Notes: generated by a model from the sequence alone, not told the origin. Positions 24,966 through 34,175 are shown, counted from the stretch's first letter. The stretch: 64,000 nucleotides of DNA from AWTP1-13 sp033764875 (GCA_033764875.1 JANRIO010000008.1:3110-67109), one strand, 5' to 3'. Numbers and translations: made by a program.

Positions 24966-26681
24966 ATGCACGGGCAGACCGATGCCGCGCGGAGCATCGT
25001 CACGGACGTGCTCGTGGTCGGCTCCGGGGCGGGAGGGCTCGCGACCGCCGTCACCGCCGCCAGGCGCGGCCTCAAGGTCGTGGTTGCCGAGAAGGAGCCG
25101 GTGTTCGGCGGCACCACGGCACGCTCGGGCGGCTGGCTGTGGGTGCCGGCCAACCCGCACGCGGCCGCCGCCGGCTTCAAGGACAGCGCCGAGGCCGCGC
25201 GCCGCTACCTGCAGCACGAGGCCGGCAACCAGTTCAACGCCGAGACGGTCGACGCCTTTCTCGCCAATGCGCCGAAGGCGATCACCTTCTTCGAGAGCGA
25301 GACGGCGCTGCAGTTCGAGCTGGGGCCGGGCTTCTCCGACTATCACCCCGAGGCGCCCGGCGCCATGGCCGGCGGCCGCTCCATCGTCGCCAAGGCCTAC
25401 GATGCCCGCGCCCTCGGCGATGAGGTGAAGCGGCTGCGGCCGCCGCTCAAGGAGATCACCTTCGTCGGCATGATGATCGGCTCGCAGCGCGAGCTGCTGC
25501 ACTTCTTCAACGTGACGCGCTCGGTGAGGTCGGCGGGCTACGTGGCGCTGCTGCTGGCGCGCTATCTGCGCGACCTTGCCGTGCACGGGCGGGCGATGCG
25601 GCTCACCAACGGCAACGCGCTCGCCGGCCGGCTCGCCAAGTCGGCCTTCGATGCCGGCGTCGAGATCTGGACCTCGGCGCCGGTCGTGCGGCTGATCGAG
25701 GCTGATGGCCGCGTCACCGGCGCCGTCGTGCGCACGAAGGATGGGGAGACCGTGGTCGCCGCACGCCGCGGTGTCGTGCTGGCCGCCGGCGGCTTTCCCT
25801 GGGACGTCGAACGGCGCAAGGCGATGTTCCCGCATGCGCCGACCGGGCGCGAGCACTGGTCGCCGGCGCCGGAGGGCAACACGGGCGACGGCATCCGCCT
25901 CGCCGAGGCGGCCGGCGGCAAGGCGGTCGATGGCTATCCCAACGCGGCCGCCTGGGTGCCGGTGTCGCGCGTGCCGCGCAGCGACGGCAGCCATGGCGTG
26001 TTCCCGCACTTCATCGACCGCGGCAAGCCGGGCGTCATCGCCGTCACCGCCAACGGCCGCCGCTTCGTCAACGAGGCCAACTCCTACCACGACTTCGTCC
26101 AGGCCATGGTGGCCGCCACGCCCAAGGGCGCGGCGCCCTCCGCCTGGCTGATCTGCGATCACCCGACGCTGCGCCGCTATGGCCTCGGCTTCGTCAAGCC
26201 GTTCCCGGTGCCGCTGTCGCCGGTGCTGCGATCGGGCTACCTCAAGCGCGGGCGCACGCTGCGCGAGCTGGCGCAGACCATCGGCGTCGATGCGGCAGCC
26301 CTCGCCGAGACGGTGGCGACCCTCAACGACGGCGCCGCGCGCGGCGTCGACCCCGAGTTCAACAAGGGCTGCAACGCCTACAACCGCTACCTGGGCGACG
26401 CCACCGTGACGCCCAACCCCTGCGTCGGGCCGGTGGCGACGGCACCCTTCTACGCGGTGAAGGTGGTGCCGGGGGACCTCGGCACCTTCGCCGGCCTGCG
26501 CACCAGCGGCAAGGGCGAGGTGCTGGGCCCCGACGGCGCGCCCATCGCCGGGCTGTACGCCGCCGGCAACGACATGGCCTCGATCATGGGCGGCAACTAT
26601 CCCGGCGGCGGCATTACGCTCGGGCCCGCCATCACCTTCGGCTACATCATCGGCAACGCGCTTGCCGGCACGGCGCCGTAG
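24966..26681 (+). CDS. FAD-dependent oxidoreductase, 3-ketosteroid dehydrogenase / fumarate reductase flavoprotein family
   Basis: A 571-residue flavoprotein of the fumarate reductase / 3-ketosteroid-delta-1-dehydrogenase superfamily. The FAD motif VVGSGAGGLATAVTAARRG is followed by EKEPVFGGTTARSGGWLW, then VVLAAGGFPWD in the middle and LYAAGNDMASIMGGNYPGGG near the C-terminus. The last two patterns match KstD-type and related enzymes rather than succinate dehydrogenase. No signal peptide or heme-binding domain is present. Substrates of this branch are cyclic ketones or enoates; no steroid-degradation cluster is visible here. The ATG at 24966 is in frame; one at 24962 is not. The gene converges with the glycosyltransferase gene. 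Confidence 0.85.
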   Translation: MHGQTDAARSIVTDVLVVGSGAGGLATAVTAARRGLKVVVAEKEPVFGGTTARSGGWLWVPANPHAAAAGFKDSAEAARRYLQHEAGNQFNAETVDAFLANAPKAITFFESETALQFELGPGFSDYHPEAPGAMAGGRSIVAKAYDARALGDEVKRLRPPLKEITFVGMMIGSQRELLHFFNVTRSVRSAGYVALLLARYLRDLAVHGRAMRLTNGNALAGRLAKSAFDAGVEIWTSAPVVRLIEADGRVTGAVVRTKDGETVVAARRGVVLAAGGFPWDVERRKAMFPHAPTGREHWSPAPEGNTGDGIRLAEAAGGKAVDGYPNAAAWVPVSRVPRSDGSHGVFPHFIDRGKPGVIAVTANGRRFVNEANSYHDFVQAMVAATPKGAAPSAWLICDHPTLRRYGLGFVKPFPVPLSPVLRSGYLKRGRTLRELAQTIGVDAAALAETVATLNDGAARGVDPEFNKGCNAYNRYLGDATVTPNPCVGPVATAPFYAVKVVPGDLGTFAGLRTSGKGEVLGPDGAPIAGLYAAGNDMASIMGGNYPGGGITLGPAITFGYIIGNALAGTAP

Positions 26682-26690
26682 TGTGCCTGG

Positions 26691-27530
26691 CTAAGCCGGC
26701 AGCAGGGGCCGCCCCTCGGCGAGCAGGGCGGCGCGGCTCGTCTCGATCAGCGCGCCGAGCTCGCGGTCGGCCTCCGTCTCGTGCGACAGCGGCACGTAGC
26801 AGTCGCTGCGCAGCGACCAGTCGGGCTCGAGCAGCGGCGGGGCGGCGTAGTAGGCGGGGAACGCATCGCGCTCCTGCATCAGGACGCGGCTGATCTGATG
26901 GTCGATGTGCCGGTCGGGCGGCATGATGCGGGACAGCAGGAAGCGGCAGGCCGCCGGCGTGACCAGGTACGCGAAGGTGCCGTTGAAGTAGTAGAGGCGC
27001 GCCAGCTCGGCGCCGGGCGCGGGCGCGTCCGCCAGGCCGCCCATGATCAGGCAGCCGGGAAACACCAGGCCCATCTCGAGCGAGAGCGCCTCTGCGAGGC
27101 GCGCAAAGCGCGCCCCATCGAAGTGCGGGCCCGGGTGGGCATCGTCCTCGAGCACCAGCACGCGGGGCAGATCGCCGGCCGCGATCCAGCGCCAGATGGC
27201 GAGGTGCGACAGGAAGCAGCCGACGGCCGGGGGCGTGAGCGCCAGGTGGTCGCGCGGGGTCTCCCGGATGCGCGGGCCGTCGGGGCCCAGCAGCCCCTTC
27301 AGGGTGTCGTCGGACAAGGCCGCGCCGAGCACGGCGGGGGCCTTGCACAGCCGGGTCAGGCCCACGGCGCCGAGCCGGCTCGAGATCGCCTCCCAGCGGT
27401 CGCTGCGGTGGGGCAGGTTGATGACGAGGGCGGGCAGGTCGAGCCCGAGCCCCTGCCGGCCATCGCCGTCGTAGGGGATGTCCATCGCCGGGACGTGCGC
27501 GAGCCGCTCGTCTTGCAGGGTTGCGGGCAT
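26691..27530 (-). CDS. glycosyltransferase family 25 protein (LOS/LPS biosynthesis type)
   Basis: A 279-residue GT25-type glycosyltransferase. Landmarks are VINLPHRSDRWEAI (about 36-49), GCFLSHLAIWRW, and the metal-binding VLEDDAH motif, followed by a C-terminal half with FAYLVTPAACRFLL. GT25 enzymes add galactose or related sugars to lipooligosaccharide in Gram-negative bacteria. Here it stands alone rather than in an LPS cluster. The ATG at 27530 is immediately preceded by an in-frame GTG at 27533, so the start is uncertain by one codon. It is divergent from the aldehyde dehydrogenase gene across 147 bases. Confidence 0.85.
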   Translation of the reverse strand: MPATLQDERLAHVPAMDIPYDGDGRQGLGLDLPALVINLPHRSDRWEAISSRLGAVGLTRLCKAPAVLGAALSDDTLKGLLGPDGPRIRETPRDHLALTPPAVGCFLSHLAIWRWIAAGDLPRVLVLEDDAHPGPHFDGARFARLAEALSLEMGLVFPGCLIMGGLADAPAPGAELARLYYFNGTFAYLVTPAACRFLLSRIMPPDRHIDHQISRVLMQERDAFPAYYAAPPLLEPDWSLRSDCYVPLSHETEADRELGALIETSRAALLAEGRPLLPA

Positions 27531-27677
27531 CACGGGGCCTTTCCGCGGCGTGAGGGTTGGGGCCGCTGGCGGCGCTGATAGGCGATGTTTGTGACCAATT
27601 TCGATCCGTCTTGCCGGCGGGGCCGGAGGCGGCTAGCGGATAGAGCACGCACCCAGGCAAGGCAATCGAGGCACGAG

Positions 27678-29210
27678 ATGGCAGATCAGCGCACACAGTC
27701 GCCCCTGGCGGGCGAGGCCCAGGCGATCCTGGCCCGGCTCGGCGTGGCCCCCGCGGCGACAACCGGCGGTGGGCGCCCGGTCGCAACGCCGATCGACGGC
27801 GGCCTGCTCGCCGCCGTGCACGAGGCCTCGCCCGAGGCGGCCGCGGCGGCCATCGCCCGCGCCCACGAGGCCTTCAGGGCCTGGCGCAGCGTGCCGGCGC
27901 CCCGGCGCGGCGAGCTGGTGCGGCTGCTGGGCGAGGAGCTGCGCGCGCACAAGCAGGATCTCGGCCGCCTGGTCTCGCTCGAGGTCGGCAAGGTCGCCTC
28001 CGAGGGCCTGGGCGAGGTGCAGGAGATGATCGACATCTGCGACTTCGCCGTCGGCCTGTCGCGGCAGCTCTACGGTCTCACCATCCAGTCGGAGCGGCCC
28101 GACCACAAGCTCACCGAGACCTGGCATCCAGCCGGCGTGGTCGGCGTGATCTCGGCCTTCAACTTCCCGGTGGCGGTGTGGTCGTGGAACGCGGCGCTGG
28201 CGCTGGTGTGCGGCGACGCGGTGGTCTGGAAGCCGTCCGAGAAGGCGCCGCTGACGGCGCTGGCGACGACGGCGCTGTTCGAGAGGGCGGCCCGCAGGTT
28301 CGGCGCCGAGGCGCCGGCGGGGCTCGCCACGCTGCTGATCGGTGGGCGGGAGGTGGGCGAGGCGCTCGTTGACGATGCGCGCGTGCCCGTCGTCTCCGCC
28401 ACCGGCTCGACGCGCATGGGGCGCCTGGTGGCCGAGCGGCTGGCCAGGCGCTTTGCCCGTGCCATCCTGGAGCTTGGCGGCAACAACGCCTCCATCGTCA
28501 CGCCGTCGGCGGACCTCGACCTGACGCTGCGCGCCGTTGCCTTCGGCGCCATGGGCACGGCCGGGCAGCGCTGCACGACGCTGCGCCGCCTGATCGTGCA
28601 CGAGAGCGTCTACGCTTCGCTCGTGCCGCGGCTCGCCGAGGTCTACCGCCGGATCGAGGTCGGCGACCCGGTGACGAGCGCGGCGCTGGTCGGGCCGCTG
28701 ATCGACGGGGCCGCCTTCGCCCGCATGCAGGCCGCACTCGCCAAGGCCGTCGAGCTGGGCGGCACCGTGCACGGCGGCGAGCGCATCGACGTCAATGGCC
28801 CGGCCTCGTTCTACGCCCGGCCGGCGCTGGTCGAGATGCCGGCGCAGGCAGGCCCGATGCTGGAGGAGACCTTCGCGCCCATCCTCTACGTCGTGCGGTA
28901 CCGCACGCTGGATGAGGCCATCGCGCTGCACAACGCGGTGCCGCAGGGTCTGTCCTCCTCGATCTTTGCCACCGACATGCGCGAGGTGGAGCTGTTCCTG
29001 TCCGAGCGCGGCTCCGACTGCGGCATCGCCAACGTCAACATGGGCACCTCGGGGGCCGAGATCGGCGGCGCCTTTGGCGGCGAGAAGGAGACCGGCGGCG
29101 GCCGCGAGAGCGGGTCGGACGCCTGGAAGGCCTACATGCGGCGCCAGACCAGCGCCGTGAACTGGGGCCGCAGCCTGCCCTTGGCGCAGGGCGTGAAATT
29201 CGACGTGTAG
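27678..29210 (+). CDS. aldehyde dehydrogenase, ALDH7 type (piperideine-6-carboxylate / alpha-aminoadipic semialdehyde dehydrogenase-like)
   Basis: A 510-residue NAD-dependent aldehyde dehydrogenase of the ALDH7 group. FNFPVAVWSWNAALALVCGD, the catalytic glutamate in ELGGNNA and the nucleophilic cysteine in AGQRCTTLRR are intact. The family-specific GGEKETGGGRESGSDAWK is present near the C-terminus. Relatives (AmaB, antiquitin) oxidise alpha-aminoadipic semialdehyde in lysine or pipecolate catabolism. The start at 27678 follows GAGGCACGAG. With the LhgO-like oxidase 3 kb upstream it hints at a lysine-degradation neighbourhood, but no other pathway gene is in view. Confidence 0.9.
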   Translation: MADQRTQSPLAGEAQAILARLGVAPAATTGGGRPVATPIDGGLLAAVHEASPEAAAAAIARAHEAFRAWRSVPAPRRGELVRLLGEELRAHKQDLGRLVSLEVGKVASEGLGEVQEMIDICDFAVGLSRQLYGLTIQSERPDHKLTETWHPAGVVGVISAFNFPVAVWSWNAALALVCGDAVVWKPSEKAPLTALATTALFERAARRFGAEAPAGLATLLIGGREVGEALVDDARVPVVSATGSTRMGRLVAERLARRFARAILELGGNNASIVTPSADLDLTLRAVAFGAMGTAGQRCTTLRRLIVHESVYASLVPRLAEVYRRIEVGDPVTSAALVGPLIDGAAFARMQAALAKAVELGGTVHGGERIDVNGPASFYARPALVEMPAQAGPMLEETFAPILYVVRYRTLDEAIALHNAVPQGLSSSIFATDMREVELFLSERGSDCGIANVNMGTSGAEIGGAFGGEKETGGGRESGSDAWKAYMRRQTSAVNWGRSLPLAQGVKFDV

Positions 29211-29311
29211 CGCGGCCCTGGCACCTGTGGGTTGCCCCGGGCGGCGAGCCGTGGCATGCCGTGCTCGGCCGTGCGGGCGTGCGCCCGCGGCATTTCTCAG
29301 GAGGACCAGCC

Positions 29312-29428
29312 GTGCCCAAGATGACCAACACCCGCCGCAAGAAGATCCAGGCCCGCCAGCGCCAGGCGCTCAATGCGCTGCGCCGTGAGAAGAAGGCGGA
29401 GCGCCGGGCCCGCAAGACGCAGGCCTGA
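29312..29428 (+). CDS. 38-residue highly basic protein
   Basis: A very small gene with GTG start at 29312, six bases after GAGGA, and TGA at 29426. The product begins (M)PKMTNTRRKKIQARQRQ and continues with a second Arg/Lys-rich helix ending ARKTQA. About 40 % of residues are Arg or Lys and there are no acidic clusters, suggesting RNA or nucleoid binding or a ribosome-associated peptide. The DUF924 gene starts one base after its stop codon (TGA G ATG), so the two are translationally coupled. Upstream, at 29273-29288, lies a GCGGGC-GTGC-GCCCGC hairpin that may terminate the aldehyde dehydrogenase transcript. I do not recognise a named family. Confidence 0.7.
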   Translation: MPKMTNTRRKKIQARQRQALNALRREKKAERRARKTQA

Positions 29429-29429
29429 G

Positions 29430-30014
29430 ATGCAGCCCGCCGAGGCTGCCGCCGTGCTCGACTTCTGGTTCGCCGCCGGCACGCCTGAGGCGGACCGCCC
29501 GCGGCCGGCCTGGTGGGCGCGCGACGATGCCTTCGACGCCGAGGTTCGCCGGCGGTTCGCGAGCCTCCATGCCCGGGCCCGGAACGGCGAGCTCGAGGGC
29601 TGGCGTGCGGAGCCCGGGACCGCGCTGGCGCTCGTCATCGTGCTCGACCAGTTCTCGCGCAACCTCTTTCGCGGCTCGCCCGAGGCCTTCGCGTGCGACG
29701 CCCATGCCGTCGCCGTGGCCAAGGATGCCATCGCGCGGGGCCTCGACCGGCAGCTCGCCGCCATCCGCCGGCAGTTCTTCTACCTGCCGCTGATGCACAG
29801 CGAGGTGCTGGCCGACCAGGACCGGTGCGTGGCGCTGTTCGAGGCGCTCGACGCGTTGCCCGAGCAGGAGAACTCGGTGCGCTTTGCCCATCGCCACCGG
29901 GAGATCATCGCCCGCTTCGGGCGCTTCCCCCACCGCAACGCCGTCCTCGGCCGGACCACGACGGCGGAAGAGGCCCGCTTCCTCGCCGAGCCCAACTCCT
30001 CGTTCCAGCCCTAA
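29430..30014 (+). CDS. DUF924 family protein
   Basis: A 194-residue DUF924 protein, an all-helical TPR-like fold. The hallmark elements are the N-terminal VLDFWFAAG, WWARDDAFD, the central VLDQFSRNLFRG and the C-terminal RFGRFPHRNAVLGR. Helices between them match the family's usual length of about 185-200. Its biochemical function is unknown. The start at 29430 directly follows the stop codon of the 38-residue basic protein gene, so the pair is an operon. It converges with the GMC oxidoreductase gene 31 bases away. Confidence 0.9.
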   Translation: MQPAEAAAVLDFWFAAGTPEADRPRPAWWARDDAFDAEVRRRFASLHARARNGELEGWRAEPGTALALVIVLDQFSRNLFRGSPEAFACDAHAVAVAKDAIARGLDRQLAAIRRQFFYLPLMHSEVLADQDRCVALFEALDALPEQENSVRFAHRHREIIARFGRFPHRNAVLGRTTTAEEARFLAEPNSSFQP

Positions 30015-30045
30015 GGACCCAACACGCCAGGGCTCTGCCGCCCGC

Positions 30046-31674
30046 TCAGGCCGCCACCGCCGCCGCACCGGACCTCGCGTCCTCGCGGATCATGTCGGAG
30101 GCCTTCTCTCCGATCATGATGGTGGGCGCATTGGTGTTGCCCGAGGTCATGGTCGGCATGATCGAGGCGTCGGCGACCCGCAGGCCCGCAAGCCCGCGCA
30201 CGCGCAGGCGCGCATCCACCACGGCCATGGGATCGCTGCCCATCTTGCAGGTGCCGCAGGGGTGGAACACGGTGGTGGCGTAGGCGCGCGCGTAGGCCAT
30301 CAGCGCCGCATCCGTCGTCACCTCCGGCCCCGGCAGGTGCTCGACCTCGACGTGCTGCGCGAACGGCTTCTGCGTGACGCAGCGGCGCACGAGCTTCATG
30401 CCGTCGAGCAGCACCTGGCGGTCGAGCTCGGCGGCGAGGTAGTTGGAGACGATGGCCGGGGCGTCCTCGGCATGGCGCGTCTTGATGTGGATGCTGCCGC
30501 GGCTCTCGGGCCGCAGCTGGCAGACGGTGACCGTCACCCCCTTGAAGGGATGCAGGCCCTGGCCGGGCCGGTCGGCGCTCAGCGGCAGGAAGTGGAACTG
30601 GATGTCGGGCTCCTCGAGGCCGGGCCGCGACTTGGCGAAGGCGCCGACCGCACCCGCCCCGATGGTCAGGATGCCGCGGCGCCTGGTCATCCACTCGAGG
30701 CCGGCCTTGAGGCGCGCCACGGGGCTGTGCCAGACCTCGTTCAGGCTGCCCGAGATCTTGCAGCGGTAGATGAAGCGGATCTGGAGGTGGTCCTGCAGGT
30801 TCTCGCCGACGCCGGGCAGCTCGTGGCGCACGGCGACGCCGGCGGCGCCGAGCACCTGCGATGCGCCGATGCCGGACAGCTCCAGAATCTGCGGCGAGCC
30901 GATGGCCCCTGCCGACAGGATCACCTCGCGGGCCGCGTGCGCCACCTTCGGGGCGCCGTGCTGGGCATAGCGCACGCCGGTGACGCGCTTGTCCTCGAGC
31001 ATCAGCCCCTCGACCTCGGCCCGGGTGATGATCGTGAGGTTGGGGCGGCTGCGCGCCGGGTTCAGGTAGGCGACGGCCGAGGAGCAGCGGCGGCCGTTGC
31101 GGTTGGTCAGCTGGAAGTAGCCGACGCCCTCCTGCTCGGCGCCGTTGAAGTCGTCGTTGCGCGGCACGCCCGCGGCCTCGCAGCCGGCGATGAAGGCCTC
31201 GCAGATGGCGTTCTGGCTCAGCCGCACGTTGGAGACGCCCAGCGGCCCGCCGACGCCGTGATACTCGTCCTCGCCCCGCTCCTGGTCCTCCGCGCGCTTG
31301 AAGTAGGGCAGCACGTCCGCAAACGACCAGCCGACGTTGCCGAGCTGCCGCCAGACGTTGAAATCCTGGTGCTGGCCGCGCACGTAGAGCAGGCCGTTGA
31401 TGGCGCTCGAGCCGCCGAGCACCTTGCCGCGCGGCCACGGCACGATGCGGTTGTCGAGATGCGGCTCGGGCCCCGAGCCGTACTGCCAGGTGATCGCCGG
31501 GTTGTTGAAGTTGCGGTAGTAGCCGGCCGGCACGTGGATCCACGGGTTGACGTCGCGCCCTCCGGCCTCGAGCAGCGCCACTTGGACGGTAGGATCCTCG
31601 CTCAGCCGGTTGGCCAGCACGCAGCCCGCCGAGCCGGCGCCGATGATGATGTAGTCGAAGGACCTGGCCGCCAT
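30046..31674 (-). CDS. GMC family FAD-dependent oxidoreductase (choline dehydrogenase-like)
   Basis: A 542-residue GMC oxidoreductase, oxidising alcohols with FAD. The N-terminal FAD motif is IIIGAGSAGCVLANRL; the GMC signature 1 segment GKVLGGSSAINGLLYVRG is complete, and signature 2 is GAIGSPQILELSGIG. The catalytic histidine is in VFHPCGTCKMG and the second catalytic residue (Asn) in SGNTNAPTIMIGEKASD. This pattern is closest to choline or alcohol dehydrogenases of proteobacteria, but betaine genes are absent, so choline specificity is not claimed. The start at 31674 has GGGGAGCAGGG upstream; a TTG at 31689 is less likely. Confidence 0.9.
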   Translation of the reverse strand: MAARSFDYIIIGAGSAGCVLANRLSEDPTVQVALLEAGGRDVNPWIHVPAGYYRNFNNPAITWQYGSGPEPHLDNRIVPWPRGKVLGGSSAINGLLYVRGQHQDFNVWRQLGNVGWSFADVLPYFKRAEDQERGEDEYHGVGGPLGVSNVRLSQNAICEAFIAGCEAAGVPRNDDFNGAEQEGVGYFQLTNRNGRRCSSAVAYLNPARSRPNLTIITRAEVEGLMLEDKRVTGVRYAQHGAPKVAHAAREVILSAGAIGSPQILELSGIGASQVLGAAGVAVRHELPGVGENLQDHLQIRFIYRCKISGSLNEVWHSPVARLKAGLEWMTRRRGILTIGAGAVGAFAKSRPGLEEPDIQFHFLPLSADRPGQGLHPFKGVTVTVCQLRPESRGSIHIKTRHAEDAPAIVSNYLAAELDRQVLLDGMKLVRRCVTQKPFAQHVEVEHLPGPEVTTDAALMAYARAYATTVFHPCGTCKMGSDPMAVVDARLRVRGLAGLRVADASIMPTMTSGNTNAPTIMIGEKASDMIREDARSGAAAVAA

Positions 31675-31799
31675 CCCTGCTCCCCCCAAAGTGCTCTTGC
31701 TGGCATTTTCGACGCGACACTAGTGGCACGCTGCCGCCTCGCCAAGCGACCGGCGCACACAACGCCGTTTCCGCCCGGCGGCCGCTCCGGCCTCTGGCG

Positions 31800-32261
31800 T
31801 CACACGGTCGGGCCGCCCTCGAAGCCGAAGCGCGCCTTGATCCGGCGGAACAGCCCGTCACGCACGTCGCGATAGCTCTGCAGGATCTGCTCGCGGTTGC
31901 CCTGGCCGATCATCAGCGTGGCATCGAAGGTCGGCCAGTACTCGACGTCGACGGCCATGGTGCGCGTCAGCTCGAGGGCCTGGTGGTGCGCCTCCGGCGA
32001 CAGCGTGACGATGAGGTCGAAGGAGGTGTCGTTGAGCTCGCGCAAGGTGTGCGGGCGGTGATCGGAGATGTCGATGCCGATCTCGCGCATGGCGGCCGCG
32101 GCGAACGCGTCCGACCCGCCCGCGTGCACGCCGGCCGAGGCCACGTACAGGCGCCGCCCCGCCAGGTGGCGGAGGATGGCGGCCGCCATCGGCGAGCGCA
32201 CGGAGTTCATGGTGCAGGCGAAGAGGACCGCGCCCGGAAGGGGCCTGGCGCCGGCGGCCAC
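31800..32261 (-). CDS. low molecular weight protein-tyrosine-phosphatase family protein
   Basis: A 153-residue LMW-PTP fold protein. The P-loop C-x5-R is at residues 16-22 (ACTMNSVRSPMA, C16 and R22), following the buried strand GAVLFA. The canonical DP general-acid motif near the C-terminus is not obvious: WPTFDAT occupies that region. Activity may therefore differ from classical phosphatases, and arsenate reductase-like proteins share the P-loop. It starts with GTG at 32261, four bases after the UPF0262 stop codon, and ends the hisD-UPF0262-phosphatase operon conserved in Hyphomicrobiales. The translation initiation factor gene that often follows is absent here. Confidence 0.85.
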   Translation of the reverse strand: MAAGARPLPGAVLFACTMNSVRSPMAAAILRHLAGRRLYVASAGVHAGGSDAFAAAAMREIGIDISDHRPHTLRELNDTSFDLIVTLSPEAHHQALELTRTMAVDVEYWPTFDATLMIGQGNREQILQSYRDVRDGLFRRIKARFGFEGGPTV

Positions 32262-32265
32262 GATC

Positions 32266-32772
32266 TCATCCCTTCCAGTGCAGTGCGCAGATCAGGGTGA
32301 ACAGGCGGCGGGCCGTGTCGGTGTCGATGGCCACCTTGCCCTGCAGGCGCTCGACGAGCAGCTGGCTGCCTTCGTTGTGCAGCGCGCGGCGGCCCATGTC
32401 GATCGCCTGGATGCGCGAGGGCGGCTGGGTGCGGATGGCCTGGTAGTAGGTCTCGCAGACCAGGAAGTAGTCCTTCATCACCCGCCGCAAGGGGGTCAGG
32501 GACAGCACGAAGGTGAAGGGCTCGCCGTCCTCCTCGGAGATCGCGAAGGACAGGCGGTCCTCGACGATGGCGAGGGTGAGCGCATAGGGGCCGCCGTCGT
32601 GGCCTTCGGGCTTGAAGCTGTTGGCCTCGAGGATGTCGAAGATCGCCACCTCGCGCTCGTGCTCGATGTTGGGATTGCCGCGGCGGATGGAGGCCGGGTC
32701 CAGCGTGATCCTGGCAAGGCGCGCGCGCGAGGCCGGATCGACCGGCGGCTCGAAGCCGCTGTCGGGCTTCAT
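32266..32772 (-). CDS. UPF0262 family protein
   Basis: A 168-residue UPF0262 protein, a family restricted mainly to Alphaproteobacteria and of unknown function. Family landmarks are ARITLDPASIRRGNPNIEHE near residue 20-39, EVAIFDILEANSF, and the C-terminal IQAIDMGRRALHNEG with VAIDTDTARRLFTLI. Its start ATG at 32772 overlaps the hisD stop codon (ATGA), indicating translational coupling. The low-molecular-weight phosphatase gene follows with a four-base gap. The conserved linkage suggests a shared growth-related control, not a role in histidine synthesis as such. Confidence 0.93.
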   Translation of the reverse strand: MKPDSGFEPPVDPASRARLARITLDPASIRRGNPNIEHEREVAIFDILEANSFKPEGHDGGPYALTLAIVEDRLSFAISEEDGEPFTFVLSLTPLRRVMKDYFLVCETYYQAIRTQPPSRIQAIDMGRRALHNEGSQLLVERLQGKVAIDTDTARRLFTLICALHWKG

Positions 32773-34079
32773 GGCGCCCTCCGCGGCCGGGCGTTGAGGC
32801 GGATCTCGACGGAGGTGCGGTGCGCCTCCAGGCCTTCCGCACGCGCCAGCACCATGGCGGGCTCGGCCAGCGCCTGCAGCGCCATGGCGTCGAGCCGCAG
32901 GATCGAGGTGCGCTTCATGAAGTCGAGGACGCCGAGGCCGGAGGAGAAGCGGGCGCTGCGGGCGGTGGGCAGCACGTGGTTGGAGCCGGCCACGTAGTCG
33001 CCGATCACCTCCGGCGTGTGGGGCCCGAGGAAGATGGCGCCGGCGTTGCGGATCCTGGCTGCAAGCGCGTCGGGGTCGCGGGTGGCGATCTCGAGATGCT
33101 CGGCGGCGATGCGGTCGGCAAGGGCCGGCGCCTCGTCCAGCGAGCCCAGGACGATGATGGCGCCGAAGCTCGCCCAGCTCTCGCCGGCGATCTCGGCGCG
33201 CGGCAGCACGGCGAGCTGGCGCATGACGGCCTCCGCGACGCGGCCGGCGAAGGCGGGATCGTCCGTCATCAGAATGGATTGCGCGGCCGTGTCGTGCTCG
33301 GCCTGGGCGAGGAGATCGGCGGCGATCCACTCGGGATCGTTGTCGGCATCGGCGATGACGAGCACCTCCGACGGCCCCGCGATGGAATCGATGCCGACGG
33401 TGCCGAACACCTGCCGCTTGGCCGCCGCCACGTAGGCGTTGCCCGGCCCCACGATCTTGGCCACGGGAGCCACGCTCTCGGTGCCGTAGGCAAGCGCGGC
33501 GATCGCCTGCGCGCCGCCGACGCGGTAGATCTCCGTGACGCCGGCAAGATGCGCCGCGGCGAGGACCAGCGGATTCATCTCGCCGCCCGGCGACGGCACC
33601 ATCATGGCGATGCGCGGCACGCCGGCGACGCGCGCCGGCACCGCATTCATCAGCACCGAGCTCGGATAGCTCGCAAGTCCGCCGGGCACGTACAGGCCCA
33701 CGGCCTCGACCGCGGTCCAGCGGCTGCCGAGCTCGGCGCCGATGCCGTCCGTATAGCGATCGTCCTTGGGAAGCTGGCGGGCGTGGTGGGCCGCGATGCG
33801 GTCGTGGGCGAGCCCCAGCGCCGCGCGCGTCTCGGGTGCGCAGGCGGAGACGGCGTCTGCGATCTCGTCGGCGCCGACGCGCAGCGTCGCGGCGGTGACG
33901 GCATGGCGGTCGAGCGTGCGCGTGAGGTCGACGAGGGCCGCGTCGCCGCCGCGGCGCACTTTCGCGATGATCTCGCGCACGGTCGCATCGACATCCTCCG
34001 AGACCTCGCGCTTGGCGGCGAGCAGGGCGGAGAACGCCGCCTCGAAGGCCGTGTCGGAGGTGGAAAGCATCTGCGGCAT
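32769..34079 (-). CDS. hisD: histidinol dehydrogenase
   Basis: A 436-residue HisD, which oxidises L-histidinol to L-histidine in two NAD-dependent steps with a zinc ion. The signature region IDSIAGPSEVLVIAD is intact, preceded by IVGPGNAYVAAAKRQVFG. Downstream are AEHDTAAQSILMT (zinc ligand region), the AEHLEI motif and GSNHVLPTARSARFSSGLG. Length matches the family. It is followed by UPF0262 through an ATGA overlap. The gene before it on this strand is DUF2948 (97 bases), then murA, the usual order in this group of bacteria. Other his genes are elsewhere. Confidence 0.97.
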   Translation of the reverse strand: MPQMLSTSDTAFEAAFSALLAAKREVSEDVDATVREIIAKVRRGGDAALVDLTRTLDRHAVTAATLRVGADEIADAVSACAPETRAALGLAHDRIAAHHARQLPKDDRYTDGIGAELGSRWTAVEAVGLYVPGGLASYPSSVLMNAVPARVAGVPRIAMMVPSPGGEMNPLVLAAAHLAGVTEIYRVGGAQAIAALAYGTESVAPVAKIVGPGNAYVAAAKRQVFGTVGIDSIAGPSEVLVIADADNDPEWIAADLLAQAEHDTAAQSILMTDDPAFAGRVAEAVMRQLAVLPRAEIAGESWASFGAIIVLGSLDEAPALADRIAAEHLEIATRDPDALAARIRNAGAIFLGPHTPEVIGDYVAGSNHVLPTARSARFSSGLGVLDFMKRTSILRLDAMALQALAEPAMVLARAEGLEAHRTSVEIRLNARPRRAP

Positions 34080-34175
34080 GGAGCACTCACCGGGATCGCA
34101 GGACGGGCGTGCGCCGGAGCGGCGGCACGCCAGGGGTCGGCACTCGTATATCAGCTCTGCACACCGCCCTGAATA

